Of a DNA stretch of 64,000 nucleotides, positions 1-8,596 are shown piece after piece. The stretch's first letter is position 1; every line of letters begins with the position of its first letter. The DNA comes from Pseudomonas sp. P5_109. GTDB taxonomy: Bacteria; Pseudomonadota; Gammaproteobacteria; Pseudomonadales; Pseudomonadaceae. The stretch lies in the NCBI RefSeq assembly GCF_034009455.1, contig NZ_CP125380.1:5655501-5719500 (forward strand), written 5' to 3'. Below the pieces are notes generated by a model. That model did not search any database. It was given only the letters and a program-made list of their open reading frames with translations, and was not told the DNA's origin. The translations under genes and the position numbers were made by a program.

Positions 1-2
1 GC

Positions 3-1298
3 GGGATTCCTGGCTACTTCCTCTCCAGCGCGGTCACCGATGACGACGGCCAGTTCCTCGGCGCCATGGTGGTGAAGCTGGAGTTTCCCGAACTGGAACG
101 CGAGTGGCGTCAGGGCAGCGACACGCTGTTGGTCAGCGATGCGCGGGGGATCATTTTTATCGCCAACCAGCCGGGCTGGCGCTATCGCCTGCTCAAACCG
201 CTGAGCGACAGCGATCACGCCGAACTCAAGACCACCCGCCAGTACGACAAGCAGCCGCTGACGCCGCTCGGGTTTCAATCGCTGCGGCGCTTCGACGACA
301 ACAGCGACCTGGCCCGGGTCGATGGCCCGGACGGCAAGGCGGATTACCTGTGGGAATCCCTGCCGCTGACGACTGAAGGCTGGACCCTGCACCTGCTGCG
401 TCGCCCGCAAGTCGCCTTCGAAGAGAGCCGCAACGCCGCGCTTGCCGCGGCCGGGTTGTGGTTGACCCTGGTGTTCCTGCTGCTGTTTCTCAACCAGCGC
501 TGGCGCCTGGCCAAACTGCGCCAGCGCAGTCGTGAAGAACTCGAACAGCTTGTAGAGGAGCGCACCCGCGACCTGCGCACCGCCCAGGAAGGCCTGGTGC
601 AATCGGCCAAGCTCGCGGCGCTGGGGCAGATGTCCGCCGCCCTCGCGCATGAAATCAACCAGCCGCTCACCGCCCAGCGCATGCAGCTTGCTACTCTGAG
701 GCTTCTGCTCGACCACGGCCGTGTCGACGACGCCTACAAGGCGCTCAAACCGGTGGACGAAATGCTCACGCGCATGGCCGCCCTCACTGGCCACCTGAAA
801 ACCTTCGCCCGCAAAAGCCCCAGCGGTTTGCGCGAGCGCCTGGACCTGGCGGCGGTGGTGGACCAGTCGCTGCAACTTCTCGACACAAGGTTGCGCGACG
901 AACAGGTCAGCACGGTGTTGCACCTGACCCGACCGGCCTGGGTGCGCGGCGATGCGATTCGCCTGGAGCAGGTGCTGATCAACCTGCTGCGCAACGCCCT
1001 CGACGCGATGCAGGACAAACCCTGCAAACGCCTGGAAATCCGCCTCGAAGCCGACGAACAATTGTGGCGCCTGAGCGTGATCGACAACGGTGGCGGTATC
1101 GCCGAAGAGAACCTGCCCAAGGTGTTCGACCCATTCTTCACCACCAAACCGGTGGGCGATGGCCTGGGGATCGGTCTGGCCGTATCGTTTGCCATCGTTC
1201 ACGAGTCTGGCGGGCGCCTGAGCGCCGACAATCATGACAAAGGTGCCGTGTTTACCATGACCCTGCCCATCGACCTGGAGGTGCATGCACCATGCTGA
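3..1298 (+). CDS. DctB/MifS-type sensor histidine kinase (5' end outside the window)
   Basis: The reading frame is open from the first bases of the window, so the true start lies upstream; 431 residues are visible. It begins inside an extracytoplasmic sensor domain of the DctB type ([13 protein letters not shown]), followed by a transmembrane helix ([17 protein letters not shown]), a coiled-coil linker rich in Arg/Glu, and the kinase core. The H-box [13 protein letters not shown] holds the phosphorylated His; the N-box is [12 protein letters not shown], and G-boxes with DNGGGI and GLGIGLAVS bind ATP. The family senses C4-dicarboxylates or 2-oxoglutarate. It overlaps the next gene, a sigma-54 activator, by 7 bp, so the two are a cognate pair. 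The adjacent 2-oxoglutarate permease suggests a MifS-like role; the ligand is inferred from context only. Confidence 0.88.
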   Translation, partial: GIPGYFLSSAVTDDDGQFLGAMVVKLEFPELEREWRQGSDTLLVSDARGIIFIANQPGWRYRLLKPLSDSDHAELKTTRQYDKQPLTPLGFQSLRRFDDNSDLARVDGPDGKADYLWESLPLTTEGWTLHLLRRPQVAFEESRNAALAAAGLWLTLVFLLLFLNQRWRLAKLRQRSREELEQLVEERTRDLRTAQEGLVQSAKLAALGQMSAALAHEINQPLTAQRMQLATLRLLLDHGRVDDAYKALKPVDEMLTRMAALTGHLKTFARKSPSGLRERLDLAAVVDQSLQLLDTRLRDEQVSTVLHLTRPAWVRGDAIRLEQVLINLLRNALDAMQDKPCKRLEIRLEADEQLWRLSVIDNGGGIAEENLPKVFDPFFTTKPVGDGLGIGLAVSFAIVHESGGRLSADNHDKGAVFTMTLPIDLEVHAPC

Positions 1299-2617
1299 AC
1301 TCAGTGATCGTGGTCGATGACGAAAGCAGCATTCGCAGTGCCGTCGAGCAATGGTTGAGCCTGTCGGGTTTCGAGGTGCAGTTGTTCAGCCGCGCCGATG
1401 AGTGCCTGGCGCAGTTGCCCAGGCACTTTGCCGGGGTGATTCTCAGCGACGTGCGCATGCCCGGCATGACCGGCCTGGAACTGCTGGCCGAAGTACAACG
1501 CCGGGATGCCGATTTGCCAGTGATCCTGTTGACCGGCCACGGCGATGTACCGATGGCCGTCGAGGCCATGCGCGACGGCGCCTACGACTTCCTGGAAAAA
1601 CCCTTCAGCCCGGAAACCCTGCTCGGCAGCCTGCGCCGCGCCCTCGACAAGCGCCGGCTGGTGCTGGAAAACCGCGCCTTGCACGAGCAGGCGGACAACC
1701 GCGCCAAGCTGGATGCCACGCTGCTCGGCGTGTCCCGGGGTTTACAGACTCTGCGCCGGCAGGTGCTGGACCTGGCAACCCTGCCGGTCAACGTACTGAT
1801 TCGCGGGGAAACCGGTAGCGGCAAGGAGCTGGTCGCGCGTTGCCTGCACGACTTCGGGCCGCGGGCCGACAAGCCGTTTGTCGCGCTCAACTGCGCGGCC
1901 ATCCCCGAACAACTGTTCGAGGCCGAGCTGTTCGGGCACGAGAGCGGCGCGTTCACCGGGGCGTCCGGCAAGCGCATCGGCAAGCTCGAATACGCCGACG
2001 GCGGCACGCTGTTTCTCGATGAAATCGAAAGCATGCCGCTGGCCCAGCAGGTGAAACTGCTGCGGGTGTTGCAAGAGCAAAAACTCGAGCGACTGGGCTC
2101 GAACCAGAGCATCCGCGTGGATTTGCGCATCATTGCCGCGACCAAGCCGGACCTGCTCGACGAAGCGCGGGCCGGTCGTTTTCGCGAAGACCTGGCTTAT
2201 CGTTTGAACGTCGCGGAACTGCGCCTGCCGCCCTTGCGCGAACGCCGCGAAGACATTCCGCTGCTGTTCGAATCCTTTGCGCAAAACGCCGCCGAACGGC
2301 TGGGACGTAAATTTCCACCGTTGAGCGGCGCGCAGTTGAGTCACCTGCTGAGCCATGACTGGCCGGGCAATGTGCGCGAACTGGCGAACGTCGCCGAGCG
2401 TCAGGTCTTGGGTTTGGGTGAACCGGAGCCAATCGGCATCGAGCCCGGCCAGTCGCTGGCGGCGCAGCAGGAAGCGTTCGAGGCGCAATGCCTGCGTGCG
2501 GCATTGACCCGGCACAAGGGCGATGTGAAAGCGGTGCTCGAAGAACTGCAACTGCCGCGCCGGACCTTCAATGAAAAGATGCAGCGGCATGGGTTGAGCA
2601 GGGAGATGTTCCTGTAG
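1292..2617 (+). CDS. DctD/MifR-type sigma-54-dependent response regulator
   Basis: 441 residues with the three NtrC-family domains. The receiver domain (about 1-120) has the acidic pair VDDE and the phospho-acceptor Asp in LSDVRMPG. The AAA+ domain (about 145-375) has Walker A GETGSGKE and the sigma-54 contact loop GAFTGA (in GHESGAFTGASGK). The C-terminal helix-turn-helix (about 400-441) resembles Fis. The start overlaps the kinase gene. The family binds upstream sites and drives RNA polymerase with RpoN. A sigma-54 promoter and two upstream repeats lie just before the following permease gene, its most likely target. Similar to MifR of P. aeruginosa, known to control 2-oxoglutarate uptake; orthology is inferred. 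Confidence 0.9.
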   Translation: MLNSVIVVDDESSIRSAVEQWLSLSGFEVQLFSRADECLAQLPRHFAGVILSDVRMPGMTGLELLAEVQRRDADLPVILLTGHGDVPMAVEAMRDGAYDFLEKPFSPETLLGSLRRALDKRRLVLENRALHEQADNRAKLDATLLGVSRGLQTLRRQVLDLATLPVNVLIRGETGSGKELVARCLHDFGPRADKPFVALNCAAIPEQLFEAELFGHESGAFTGASGKRIGKLEYADGGTLFLDEIESMPLAQQVKLLRVLQEQKLERLGSNQSIRVDLRIIAATKPDLLDEARAGRFREDLAYRLNVAELRLPPLRERREDIPLLFESFAQNAAERLGRKFPPLSGAQLSHLLSHDWPGNVRELANVAERQVLGLGEPEPIGIEPGQSLAAQQEAFEAQCLRAALTRHKGDVKAVLEELQLPRRTFNEKMQRHGLSREMFL

Positions 2618-2628
2618 CGTCTGAACTG

Positions 2629-2712
2629 GCCCTTTCGCGAGCAAGCCCGCTCCCACAATGTTCGGCGTACACAACCCCCCTGTGGGAGCGGGCTTGCCCG
2701 CGAAGAGGCCAG
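2629..2712. repeat. REP doublet, class GTGGGAGCGGGCTTGC
   Basis: Two inverted copies of the GTGGGAGCGGGCTTGCYCGCGAA motif face each other across about 20 bp, between the response regulator and the permease promoter. Confidence 0.85.
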
Positions 2713-2743
2713 TGCGGGCATTGCAAATCCACAAATCGAATCA

Positions 2744-2793
2744 GCAGTTTTCCGCTCACCACCAAACTTTTATAGGCGGATTTCCGCTCACCA
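2744..2793 (+). promoter_or_regulatory. Candidate upstream activator sites for the DctD/MifR-like regulator
   Basis: An exact 13-bp direct repeat, TTTCCGCTCACCA, occurs at 2749-2761 and 2781-2793, 32 bp (three helical turns) apart. The second copy lies in a perfect palindrome, GCGGA-TT-TCCGC (2776-2787). The first lies in a related 12-mer, GCAGTTTTCCGC (2744-2755). They sit about 40-90 bp before the sigma-54 promoter, the usual place for enhancer sites of this family. Binding is inferred. Confidence 0.6.
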
Positions 2794-2829
2794 AAACACC
2801 CTCACCCCTCTAGACCGGCCCTCTCCCCG

Positions 2830-2847
2830 TTGGCACAGCTCCTGCTA
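2830..2847 (+). promoter_or_regulatory. Sigma-54 (-24/-12) promoter of the kgtP-like gene
   Basis: TTGGCAC-N5-CTGCTA has the invariant GG (2832-2833) and GC (2844-2845) exactly 10 bp apart and matches the TTGGCAC half of the consensus perfectly. Transcription would start near 2857, about 50 bp before the start codon. Confidence 0.75.
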
Positions 2848-2908
2848 TAGCCCCTGCAGGCTGCGTTTAATCGCGCTCCACAAAAACAATTAAATGAAGG
2901 ATCCTTCA

Positions 2909-4228
2909 ATGGATAACTCCAACTCCCTGCCGCTTGGGTCGGCTGCCGTGCCGGCCAAGGAAAGAACCACTTCCAGCCGCATCAGATCGATCTTCAGCGG
3001 TTCCGTTGGCAACATGGTCGAGTGGTACGACTGGTACGTCTACGCCGCCTTCTCCCTGTACTTCGCCAAGACCTTCTTCCCCAAGGGCGACACCACCGCC
3101 CAACTGCTCAACACCGCCGCGATCTTCGCCGTGGGCTTCCTGATGCGTCCGATCGGTGGCTGGCTAATGGGCCTGTATGCCGACAAGGTCGGGCGCAAAA
3201 AGGCCCTGATGGCCTCGGTGTACCTGATGTGCTTCGGCTCGCTGCTGATTGCCCTGAGCCCGGGTTATGAAGTCATCGGCATCGGCGCGCCGATCCTGCT
3301 GGTGTTCGCGCGCTTGCTGCAAGGCCTGTCGGTGGGTGGCGAATACGGCACCTCGGCCACTTACCTCAGCGAGATGGCCACCAAGGAGCGTCGCGGCTTC
3401 TACTCCAGCTTCCAGTACGTGACCCTGATCTCCGGCCAGCTCATCGCTTTGGCGGTGCTGATTGTCCTGCAGAACTTCCTGACCACCGAGGAGCTCTACG
3501 CCTGGGGCTGGCGCATTCCGTTCGCCATCGGCGCGCTGTGTGCCGTGGTGGCGTTGTACCTGCGTCGTGGCATGGAAGAAACCGAGTCCTTCACCAAGAA
3601 AGAGAAGGCCAAGGAAAGCGCAATGCGCACCTTGATGCGCCACCCCAAGGAACTGATGACCGTGGTCGGCCTGACCATGGGCGGTACCCTGGCGTTCTAC
3701 ACCTACACCACCTACATGCAGAAATACCTGGTGAACACCGTCGGCATGAGCATTTCCGACTCCACCACCATTTCCGCCGCCACGCTGTTCCTGTTCATGT
3801 GCCTGCAACCGATCGTCGGCGGGCTGTCGGATAAAATCGGTCGCCGGCCGATCCTGATTGCCTTCGGCATCCTCGGGACGCTGTTCACCGTGCCGATCCT
3901 CACCACCCTGCACACCGTCACGACCTGGTGGGGCGCGTTCTTCCTGATCATGGCGGCGCTGATCATCGTCAGCGGCTACACCTCGATCAACGCCGTGGTC
4001 AAAGCCGAACTGTTCCCGACCGAAATCCGCGCCCTGGGCGTGGGCCTGCCGTACGCACTGACCGTATCGATCTTCGGCGGCACCGCTGAATACATCGCGC
4101 TGTGGTTCAAGAGCATCGGCATGGAAACGGGTTACTACTGGTACGTGACCGCGTGTATTGCCGTGTCGTTGCTGGTGTACGTCACCATGAAGGACACCCG
4201 CAAGCACTCGCGGATCGTCACTGACTGA
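2909..4228 (+). CDS. kgtP: MHS-family 2-oxoglutarate permease (KgtP/PA5530-like)
   Basis: 439 residues, 12 membrane spans, major facilitator superfamily. It tracks E. coli KgtP along its length: SGNMVEWYDWYVYAAFSLYF in helix 1, GFLMRPIGGWLMG then DKVGRKKAL in the loop 2-3 motif, GLSVGGEYGTSATYLSE in helices 4-5, and SDKIGRR in loop 8-9. It is a proton symporter in the inner membrane that imports 2-oxoglutarate or a related dicarboxylate. The ATG at 2909 is chosen because GAAGGA (2896-2901) sits 7 bp upstream; an in-frame ATG at 2894 overlaps that ribosome site. The sigma-54 promoter and the preceding two-component genes suggest substrate-induced, RpoN-dependent expression. Confidence 0.87.
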   Translation: MDNSNSLPLGSAAVPAKERTTSSRIRSIFSGSVGNMVEWYDWYVYAAFSLYFAKTFFPKGDTTAQLLNTAAIFAVGFLMRPIGGWLMGLYADKVGRKKALMASVYLMCFGSLLIALSPGYEVIGIGAPILLVFARLLQGLSVGGEYGTSATYLSEMATKERRGFYSSFQYVTLISGQLIALAVLIVLQNFLTTEELYAWGWRIPFAIGALCAVVALYLRRGMEETESFTKKEKAKESAMRTLMRHPKELMTVVGLTMGGTLAFYTYTTYMQKYLVNTVGMSISDSTTISAATLFLFMCLQPIVGGLSDKIGRRPILIAFGILGTLFTVPILTTLHTVTTWWGAFFLIMAALIIVSGYTSINAVVKAELFPTEIRALGVGLPYALTVSIFGGTAEYIALWFKSIGMETGYYWYVTACIAVSLLVYVTMKDTRKHSRIVTD

Positions 4229-4259
4229 TCGGCAAATCGAGGCTCGCAGCTCTAGCCTC

Positions 4260-4327
4260 TTCGCGAGCAAGCCCGCTCCCACACTGACCGCATGGCTTCA
4301 GTGTGGGAGCGGGCTTGCTCGCGAAGG
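4260..4327. repeat. REP doublet, class GTGGGAGCGGGCTTGC
   Basis: Inverted pair with perfectly matched arms (TTCGCGAGCAAGCCCGCTCC and its complement) around an ACACTGA...TCAGTGT inner stem, just after the permease. It may act as the transcript end. Confidence 0.85.
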
Positions 4328-4488
4328 GCACCATTCGTCTCCCCCTCCAGCAAGCTAATCATCGGTTAATGCACCGGCAGCACCCTGCTGCTGACTGCAT
4401 CCAAATCAACAGGACGCACGTATATCCGTTACAGGCCTCGAAGGAGTGTCTGAACGTACCCACAGCGAACGTACCTGGAGTACCTGTC

Positions 4489-4680
4489 ATGAAAACCCGA
4501 TTGATCCTTGCCCTGACCCTTTCCGTGCTGGCGGCCAATGCCTTTGCGGCCGACGGTTACGACAAAACCGGTTCGGCCTCGTTCGGTTCCGGCGCCAGTG
4601 CTGCCATCGAACACAGCCAGTCCCGCACCTATGCCTCTGACGGTTTTGATAAAACCGGTAGCGCTGAAGCCATCGGCTGA
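4489..4680 (+). CDS. Small secreted protein with a repeated DG(Y/F)DKTGSA motif
   Basis: 63 residues. A classical signal peptide (MKTRLILALTLSVLAANAFA, cleavage after AFA) leaves a mature part of about 43 residues holding ADGYDKTGSA and SDGFDKTGSA about 30 residues apart. The start at 4489 has GGAG 8 bp upstream; longer in-frame starts lack a ribosome site. It stands alone between two REP clusters. The family is not recognised and no function is proposed; export to the periplasm is the only supported statement. Confidence 0.7.
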   Translation: MKTRLILALTLSVLAANAFAADGYDKTGSASFGSGASAAIEHSQSRTYASDGFDKTGSAEAIG

Positions 4681-4689
4681 CCTCAAACC

Positions 4690-4790
4690 TGTAGGAGCGA
4701 GCCTGCTCGCGATGGACGTCAACGATAACGCGCGAATCCTGGAGAAATGTGGTGCCCTTGAGTTTTTCGCGAGCAGGCTCGCTCCTACAG
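4690..4790. repeat. REP doublet, class TGTAGGAGCGAGC
   Basis: Inverted arms CTGTAGGAGCGAGCCTGCTC and complement, 40-50 bp apart, between the small secreted protein and the flavin reductase gene. Confidence 0.85.
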
Positions 4791-4865
4791 TGATCGTCAT
4801 CCGACTGGAAATATGCGGCGCGTGCTTGCACCATGCACGTCTCCCCGCAAGCTCTGGAAATTTCC

Positions 4866-5489
4866 ATGTCCGACGACATCCACTTCTACGAACCCTCCAA
4901 CGGCCACGGCCTGCCCCACGATCCGTTCAACGCCATCGTCGGCCCGCGCCCCATCGGCTGGATTTCTTCGCAGGATGCCGAGGGCCGCTTGAACCTGGCG
5001 CCCTACAGTTTTTTCAACGCCTTCAACTACATTCCGCCGATCATCGGGTTTTCCAGCATCGGGCGCAAAGACAGCCTGAACAACATCGAGCAAACCGGCG
5101 AGTTCGCCTGGAACCTGGCCACCCGGCCGCTGGCCGAGCAGATGAACCAGAGCTGCGCCATGGTCGGGCCTGAGGTCAACGAATTCGAACTGGCCGGTCT
5201 GACGACCGTTGCCTCCAGGGTCATCCAGGTGCCACGGGTGGCACAAAGCCCGGTGTCCTTCGAGTGCAAGGTCACGCAGATCATTCAGTTGCAGCGGGCG
5301 GATGGCAATGTGGTGCCTAGCTGGCTGATCCTCGGCGAAGTGGTCGCCGTGTATATCGCCAAGTGGCTGTTGAAAGACGGGGTATACGACACCGCCGCGG
5401 CAGAACCGATTCTGCGCGGCGGCGGGCCAGCGGATTATTTCCAGCTGGGGCCTGAGGCGTTATTCAAGATGTACCGCCCGGGGCGGTGA
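4866..5489 (+). CDS. Flavin reductase family protein (FMN-binding split barrel)
   Basis: 207 residues. The pattern PFNAIVGPRPIGWISSQD...NLAPYSFFNAFNYIPPIIGF is typical of the flavin reductase-like/DIM6-NTAB split-barrel family, which binds FMN and reduces free flavin or acts with a partner oxygenase. The start at 4866 follows TGGAAATTTCC; the upstream in-frame ATG at 4833 has no ribosome site. No partner oxygenase is adjacent, so the electron acceptor is unknown. It appears to be a single-gene unit bounded by REP repeats upstream and a convergent small gene downstream. Confidence 0.82.
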   Translation: MSDDIHFYEPSNGHGLPHDPFNAIVGPRPIGWISSQDAEGRLNLAPYSFFNAFNYIPPIIGFSSIGRKDSLNNIEQTGEFAWNLATRPLAEQMNQSCAMVGPEVNEFELAGLTTVASRVIQVPRVAQSPVSFECKVTQIIQLQRADGNVVPSWLILGEVVAVYIAKWLLKDGVYDTAAAEPILRGGGPADYFQLGPEALFKMYRPGR

Positions 5490-5492
5490 GAA

Positions 5493-5723
5493 TCACCAGA
5501 GCAGGTCGGTGTTTTCCTTGACGTCCTTGAGGCGGGTCAGCTCCTTGGCGGCCGCATCATCGGCCTCGTGAGCGGTCTTGAAGGTCTGGCCTTCCAGCAC
5601 TTTGTGAAAACGCGGGGCGCCGGAACCACCCAGCGCTTTGACGGCGATAGCGGCGTGGTAACCGCCCTCGCCCGGTACTACAGCGGAAACAGCTTCGAAG
5701 TGATCAAAGGCTTTACGTGCCAT
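5493..5723 (-). CDS. Small conserved hypothetical protein
   Basis: 76 residues, acidic C-terminus, no signal peptide or membrane span. The N-terminal half (MARKAFDHFEAVSAVVPGEG) is followed by a Lys/Asp/Ala-rich helical part. An AGGA lies 8 bp before the ATG, and codon use matches neighbours, which supports a real gene. It ends 4 bp from the convergent flavin reductase gene. The family is not recognised and no function is proposed. Confidence 0.65.
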   Translation of the reverse strand: MARKAFDHFEAVSAVVPGEGGYHAAIAVKALGGSGAPRFHKVLEGQTFKTAHEADDAAAKELTRLKDVKENTDLLW

Positions 5724-5764
5724 GTCGCGAATCCTGGCTGGTTGAGAATGCCGTCATTAAACCC

Positions 5765-6118
5765 TCAACCGGCCAGTTTGTGTACCGCCGCACCTGACTG
5801 ACCGAGGGCCTGCGCTGCCGAAACCTCCTTGAAGGTGTGGAAGTCCAGGCTGTCGACCACCAGTTCCTGCACCAACTCGGCAAACACCTCCATCGCCGGC
5901 GTGCTGAAGTACGCGGTCATGGCTTGTTGATTGCTCCAGAAGCCGGACACCAGCCACAGCTGCGGATCGCACTGCGAATGCTGCAAGGCAAAGCTCAGGC
6001 AGCCTGGTGCTGCGCGGGACGGTTCGATCAGGGCGCTGAGGCGCACACCGAGTTCCGCCGAGCGCCCGGCGCGCGCTCGAACGAAGGCCATATGACTGAC
6101 GGGGATTTGCTTGGACAT
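5765..6118 (-). CDS. Antibiotic biosynthesis monooxygenase (ABM) domain protein
   Basis: 117 residues. The fold pattern (IPVSHMAFVRARAGRSAELG at the start, EPSRAAPGCLSFALQHS, then LVSGFWSNQQAMTAYFSTPA) is that of the dimeric alpha+beta ABM/YgiN family, which includes small quinone monooxygenases and haem-degrading enzymes. The start at 6118 has GGGAGGG 6-7 bp upstream, a strong ribosome site; a longer in-frame ORF lacks one. It is divergent from an AraC-family regulator across a 339-bp gap. The substrate cannot be read from sequence. Confidence 0.75.
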   Translation of the reverse strand: MSKQIPVSHMAFVRARAGRSAELGVRLSALIEPSRAAPGCLSFALQHSQCDPQLWLVSGFWSNQQAMTAYFSTPAMEVFAELVQELVVDSLDFHTFKEVSAAQALGQSGAAVHKLAG

Positions 6119-6457
6119 GTTCAACCCTCCCGGGGAGTCGCGTGGCAGCCGGGGGACGGGCTGCGACAGGATCAAAGGTTAAGGGCCGCGACGCCTGTCT
6201 GGTTAGTCGATTCCTGCCGGGGCGTTGCACAATCCTGCGAAACTGCATGACAAGCCTGTAACAAGCTGTAAAACCCTGTCACGGTTCTGCCATGCGAGTT
6301 TCAAGCAAGTTCTGCAGGTACACGGCTCTAGTGACAACACCGCCGGTCGACCCCGGGCAGAATCAGGCAAGCATCCGGCAGGATGTGTCTACCGCTGTCA
6401 CTTGCACAAACATATGCTCTGCTCCATTCCTTCCATGCCTTGCCGAGGATGCCGCGC
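6119..6457. other. Divergent intergenic region without a gene
   Basis: This 339-bp gap separates the ABM gene from the AraC-family gene. It has no REP repeat, no supported ORF and no clear terminator, so it probably carries the two divergent promoters. The AraC-type protein may act here; no operator could be defined. Confidence 0.4.
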
Positions 6458-7387
6458 ATGTCGTCGCTCGATCACTTTCAAGCCCCGCTGGACACCGACA
6501 TGGAAAAGCAGCGCGCGGAACTGGCGGCGATCATCCGCCGCAACACCGCCGAAGATGGCAGTTATGCCACGGCCATCGGCTCGCTGTTCATGTCCCGCCA
6601 CAGCCAGTCCCACGAGTTCGCACCGGTGCTCGCGCAACCGGCGCTGTGCATCATGGCCCAGGGGCGCAAGGAAGTTCAGCTGGCCAATGAGTACTTCAAC
6701 TACGACCCGTTGAACTACCTGGTGGTCTCGGTCTCGATGCCGCTGAGTGGACGGGTGGTGGATGTCTCGGCCGAGGAACCGATCCTGGCCTTGCGCCTGG
6801 ACATCGATCCGGCGGAAATCACCGCGCTGATCGCCGATGCCGGCCCCCTCGGCGTGCCCACACGGCCGACCGGACGCGGGCTGTATGTCGAAAAACTCGA
6901 CACCGCCATGCTCGACGCCGTGTTGCGCCTGGCACGTTTGCTGGACACACCGAAAGACATCGCCATGCTCGCGCCGCTGATTCGCCGGGAGATCCTCTAT
7001 CGACTGTTGCGCAGCAAGCAGGGGCATCGTTTGTATGAAATCGCCATCGCCAACAGTCAGAGCCATCGCATCAGCCAGGCGATCAAGTGGCTCAACGGCA
7101 ATTTTGAACAGCCGTTGCGTATTGATGATCTGGCGAAGGAAGTGAACCTGAGCGTGTCGACCCTGCATCACCGCTTCAAGGCGATGACGGCGATGAGTCC
7201 GTTGCAGTATCAGAAGCAGTTGCGCCTGCAGGAAGCGCGGCGGTTGATGCTGGCCGAAGGGTTGGAGGCTTCGGCGGCGGGGTATCGGGTCGGCTATGAA
7301 AGCCCGTCGCAGTTCAGCCGGGAGTACAGCCGGTTGTTCGGGGCGCCGCCGTTGCGGGATTTGGCGCGGTTGCGGTTGACGGTTTGA
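6458..7387 (+). CDS. AraC-family transcriptional regulator
   Basis: 309 residues. The N-terminal part (about 1-190) matches the AraC-type regulator N-terminal family (PALCIMAQGRKEVQLANEYF, YLVVSVSMPLSG, then PLIRREILYRLL). The C-terminal part holds two helix-turn-helix motifs (IDDLAKEVNLSVSTLHHRFK and AAGYRVGYESPSQFSREYSR). The start at 6458 follows GAGGA by 8 bp; nearby in-frame ATGs at 6383 and 6449 are less well placed. This subfamily often controls a neighbouring oxidoreductase gene; the divergent ABM gene is a candidate target. The effector is unknown. Confidence 0.85.
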   Translation: MSSLDHFQAPLDTDMEKQRAELAAIIRRNTAEDGSYATAIGSLFMSRHSQSHEFAPVLAQPALCIMAQGRKEVQLANEYFNYDPLNYLVVSVSMPLSGRVVDVSAEEPILALRLDIDPAEITALIADAGPLGVPTRPTGRGLYVEKLDTAMLDAVLRLARLLDTPKDIAMLAPLIRREILYRLLRSKQGHRLYEIAIANSQSHRISQAIKWLNGNFEQPLRIDDLAKEVNLSVSTLHHRFKAMTAMSPLQYQKQLRLQEARRLMLAEGLEASAAGYRVGYESPSQFSREYSRLFGAPPLRDLARLRLTV

Positions 7388-7415
7388 TCCTGGTCCAGTG
7401 GTGCGGCGGCTGACG

Positions 7416-7498
7416 CCTTCGCGAGCAAGCCCGCTCCCACATTTGATTTGTGGCGTTCACAAATCCAGTGTGGGAGCGGGCTTGCTCGCGAAGAGGCC
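7416..7498. repeat. REP doublet, class GTGGGAGCGGGCTTGC
   Basis: Inverted REP arms between the convergent AraC gene and the ABC ATPase gene, with an ATTTGATTTGTGG...CACAAATC inner stem. Confidence 0.85.
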
Positions 7499-7522
7499 AG
7501 TTCAGGCAATACAAGCCTTGGA

Positions 7523-8578
7523 TCAGGCGCCAAGTACCCGGCAAGCCTCCACCGGCAGGGTCACCGATACCGGATGCCCAACGCTCAAACCGAACCCCTG
7601 GCACGGCGTGCTCAGCGCGGTAAACGACACCCCGGAACACTCCACCGTGGTCTCGATGGTCGCGCCGATATCGCGCACGAACGTCACCTTGCCCAGCAAG
7701 CGGTTGCCCGCCGTCGCCTGCGGAGCGGACAACTGCAGGTCTTCCGGGCGAATCAGCATCTTCACCTTTTCACCCACCACAATGCTGCTGCAGATCGGCA
7801 CTTGCAGCGCATCGCCACCCGGCAGGCTGACCTTGCCGTTACCCAGCACCGTGGCCGGGAAGATGTTGCCCGAGCCAATGAAGTCCGCGACGAACTCGTT
7901 GGCCGGATGGCGGTAGATCTCGATCGGCGTGCCCACTTGCTGCACCCGATGTTCACCCAGCACAACCACGATATCGGCCATGGTCATGGCCTCGCGCTGG
8001 TCGTGGGTGACCATGATGGTGGTGATGTTCAGGCGTTGTTGCAGTTGACGGATTTCCACCTGCATCGACTCGCGCAGCTTGGCGTCCAGCGCCGACAACG
8101 GCTCGTCGAGCAGGAGGATTTTCGGGTGATTGGCAATCGCCCGGGCAATCGCCACGCGCTGGCGTTGCCCACCGGACAGCTTGGCCACCGGGCGATTGAT
8201 CATGGGTTGCAGCTGGATCAGTTCCAGCAGTTCCACCACCCGCGCCTGCTGGTCAGCCTTGCTGACCCCGCGCAGCTTCAGCGGATAGGCGATGTTCTCC
8301 CCTACCGTCATGTGCGGGAACAGCGCCAGGGACTGGAACACCATGCCGAAGTTGCGCAGGTGCGCCGGGGTGTGGCCGATGTCTTCGCCATCCAGGCGGA
8401 TCTCGCCGCCGGTCAGGGTTTCAAGGCCGGCAATCATGCGCAGCAACGTGGTCTTGCCGCAGCCCGAAGGGCCGAGGAAACACACCAGCTTGCCCTCGGG
8501 CAAATGCAGGTTCACATCTTTTACCGCGCAGGCCGAGCCGTAATGTTTCTCGACGTTTTCCAGAATCAGACCAGACAT
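7523..8578 (-). CDS. Polyamine-type ABC transporter ATP-binding protein (PotA-like)
   Basis: 351 residues. Walker A is GPSGCGKTT, the signature LSGGQRQRVAIARA, Walker B ILLLDEP, followed by the H-loop VTHDQ. The C-terminal TOBE part (about 240-351) is typical of the PotA/spermidine-putrescine group. It powers import through the two permeases encoded just upstream. The ATG at 8578 lies 9 bp inside a GTG-started ORF and follows GAGGTG. It is the last gene of a four-gene transport operon (substrate-binding, permease, permease, ATPase), reading leftwards. Confidence 0.88.
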   Translation of the reverse strand: MSGLILENVEKHYGSACAVKDVNLHLPEGKLVCFLGPSGCGKTTLLRMIAGLETLTGGEIRLDGEDIGHTPAHLRNFGMVFQSLALFPHMTVGENIAYPLKLRGVSKADQQARVVELLELIQLQPMINRPVAKLSGGQRQRVAIARAIANHPKILLLDEPLSALDAKLRESMQVEIRQLQQRLNITTIMVTHDQREAMTMADIVVVLGEHRVQQVGTPIEIYRHPANEFVADFIGSGNIFPATVLGNGKVSLPGGDALQVPICSSIVVGEKVKMLIRPEDLQLSAPQATAGNRLLGKVTFVRDIGATIETTVECSGVSFTALSTPCQGFGLSVGHPVSVTLPVEACRVLGA

Positions 8579-8596
8579 AAGAAGCACCTCAAGAAA

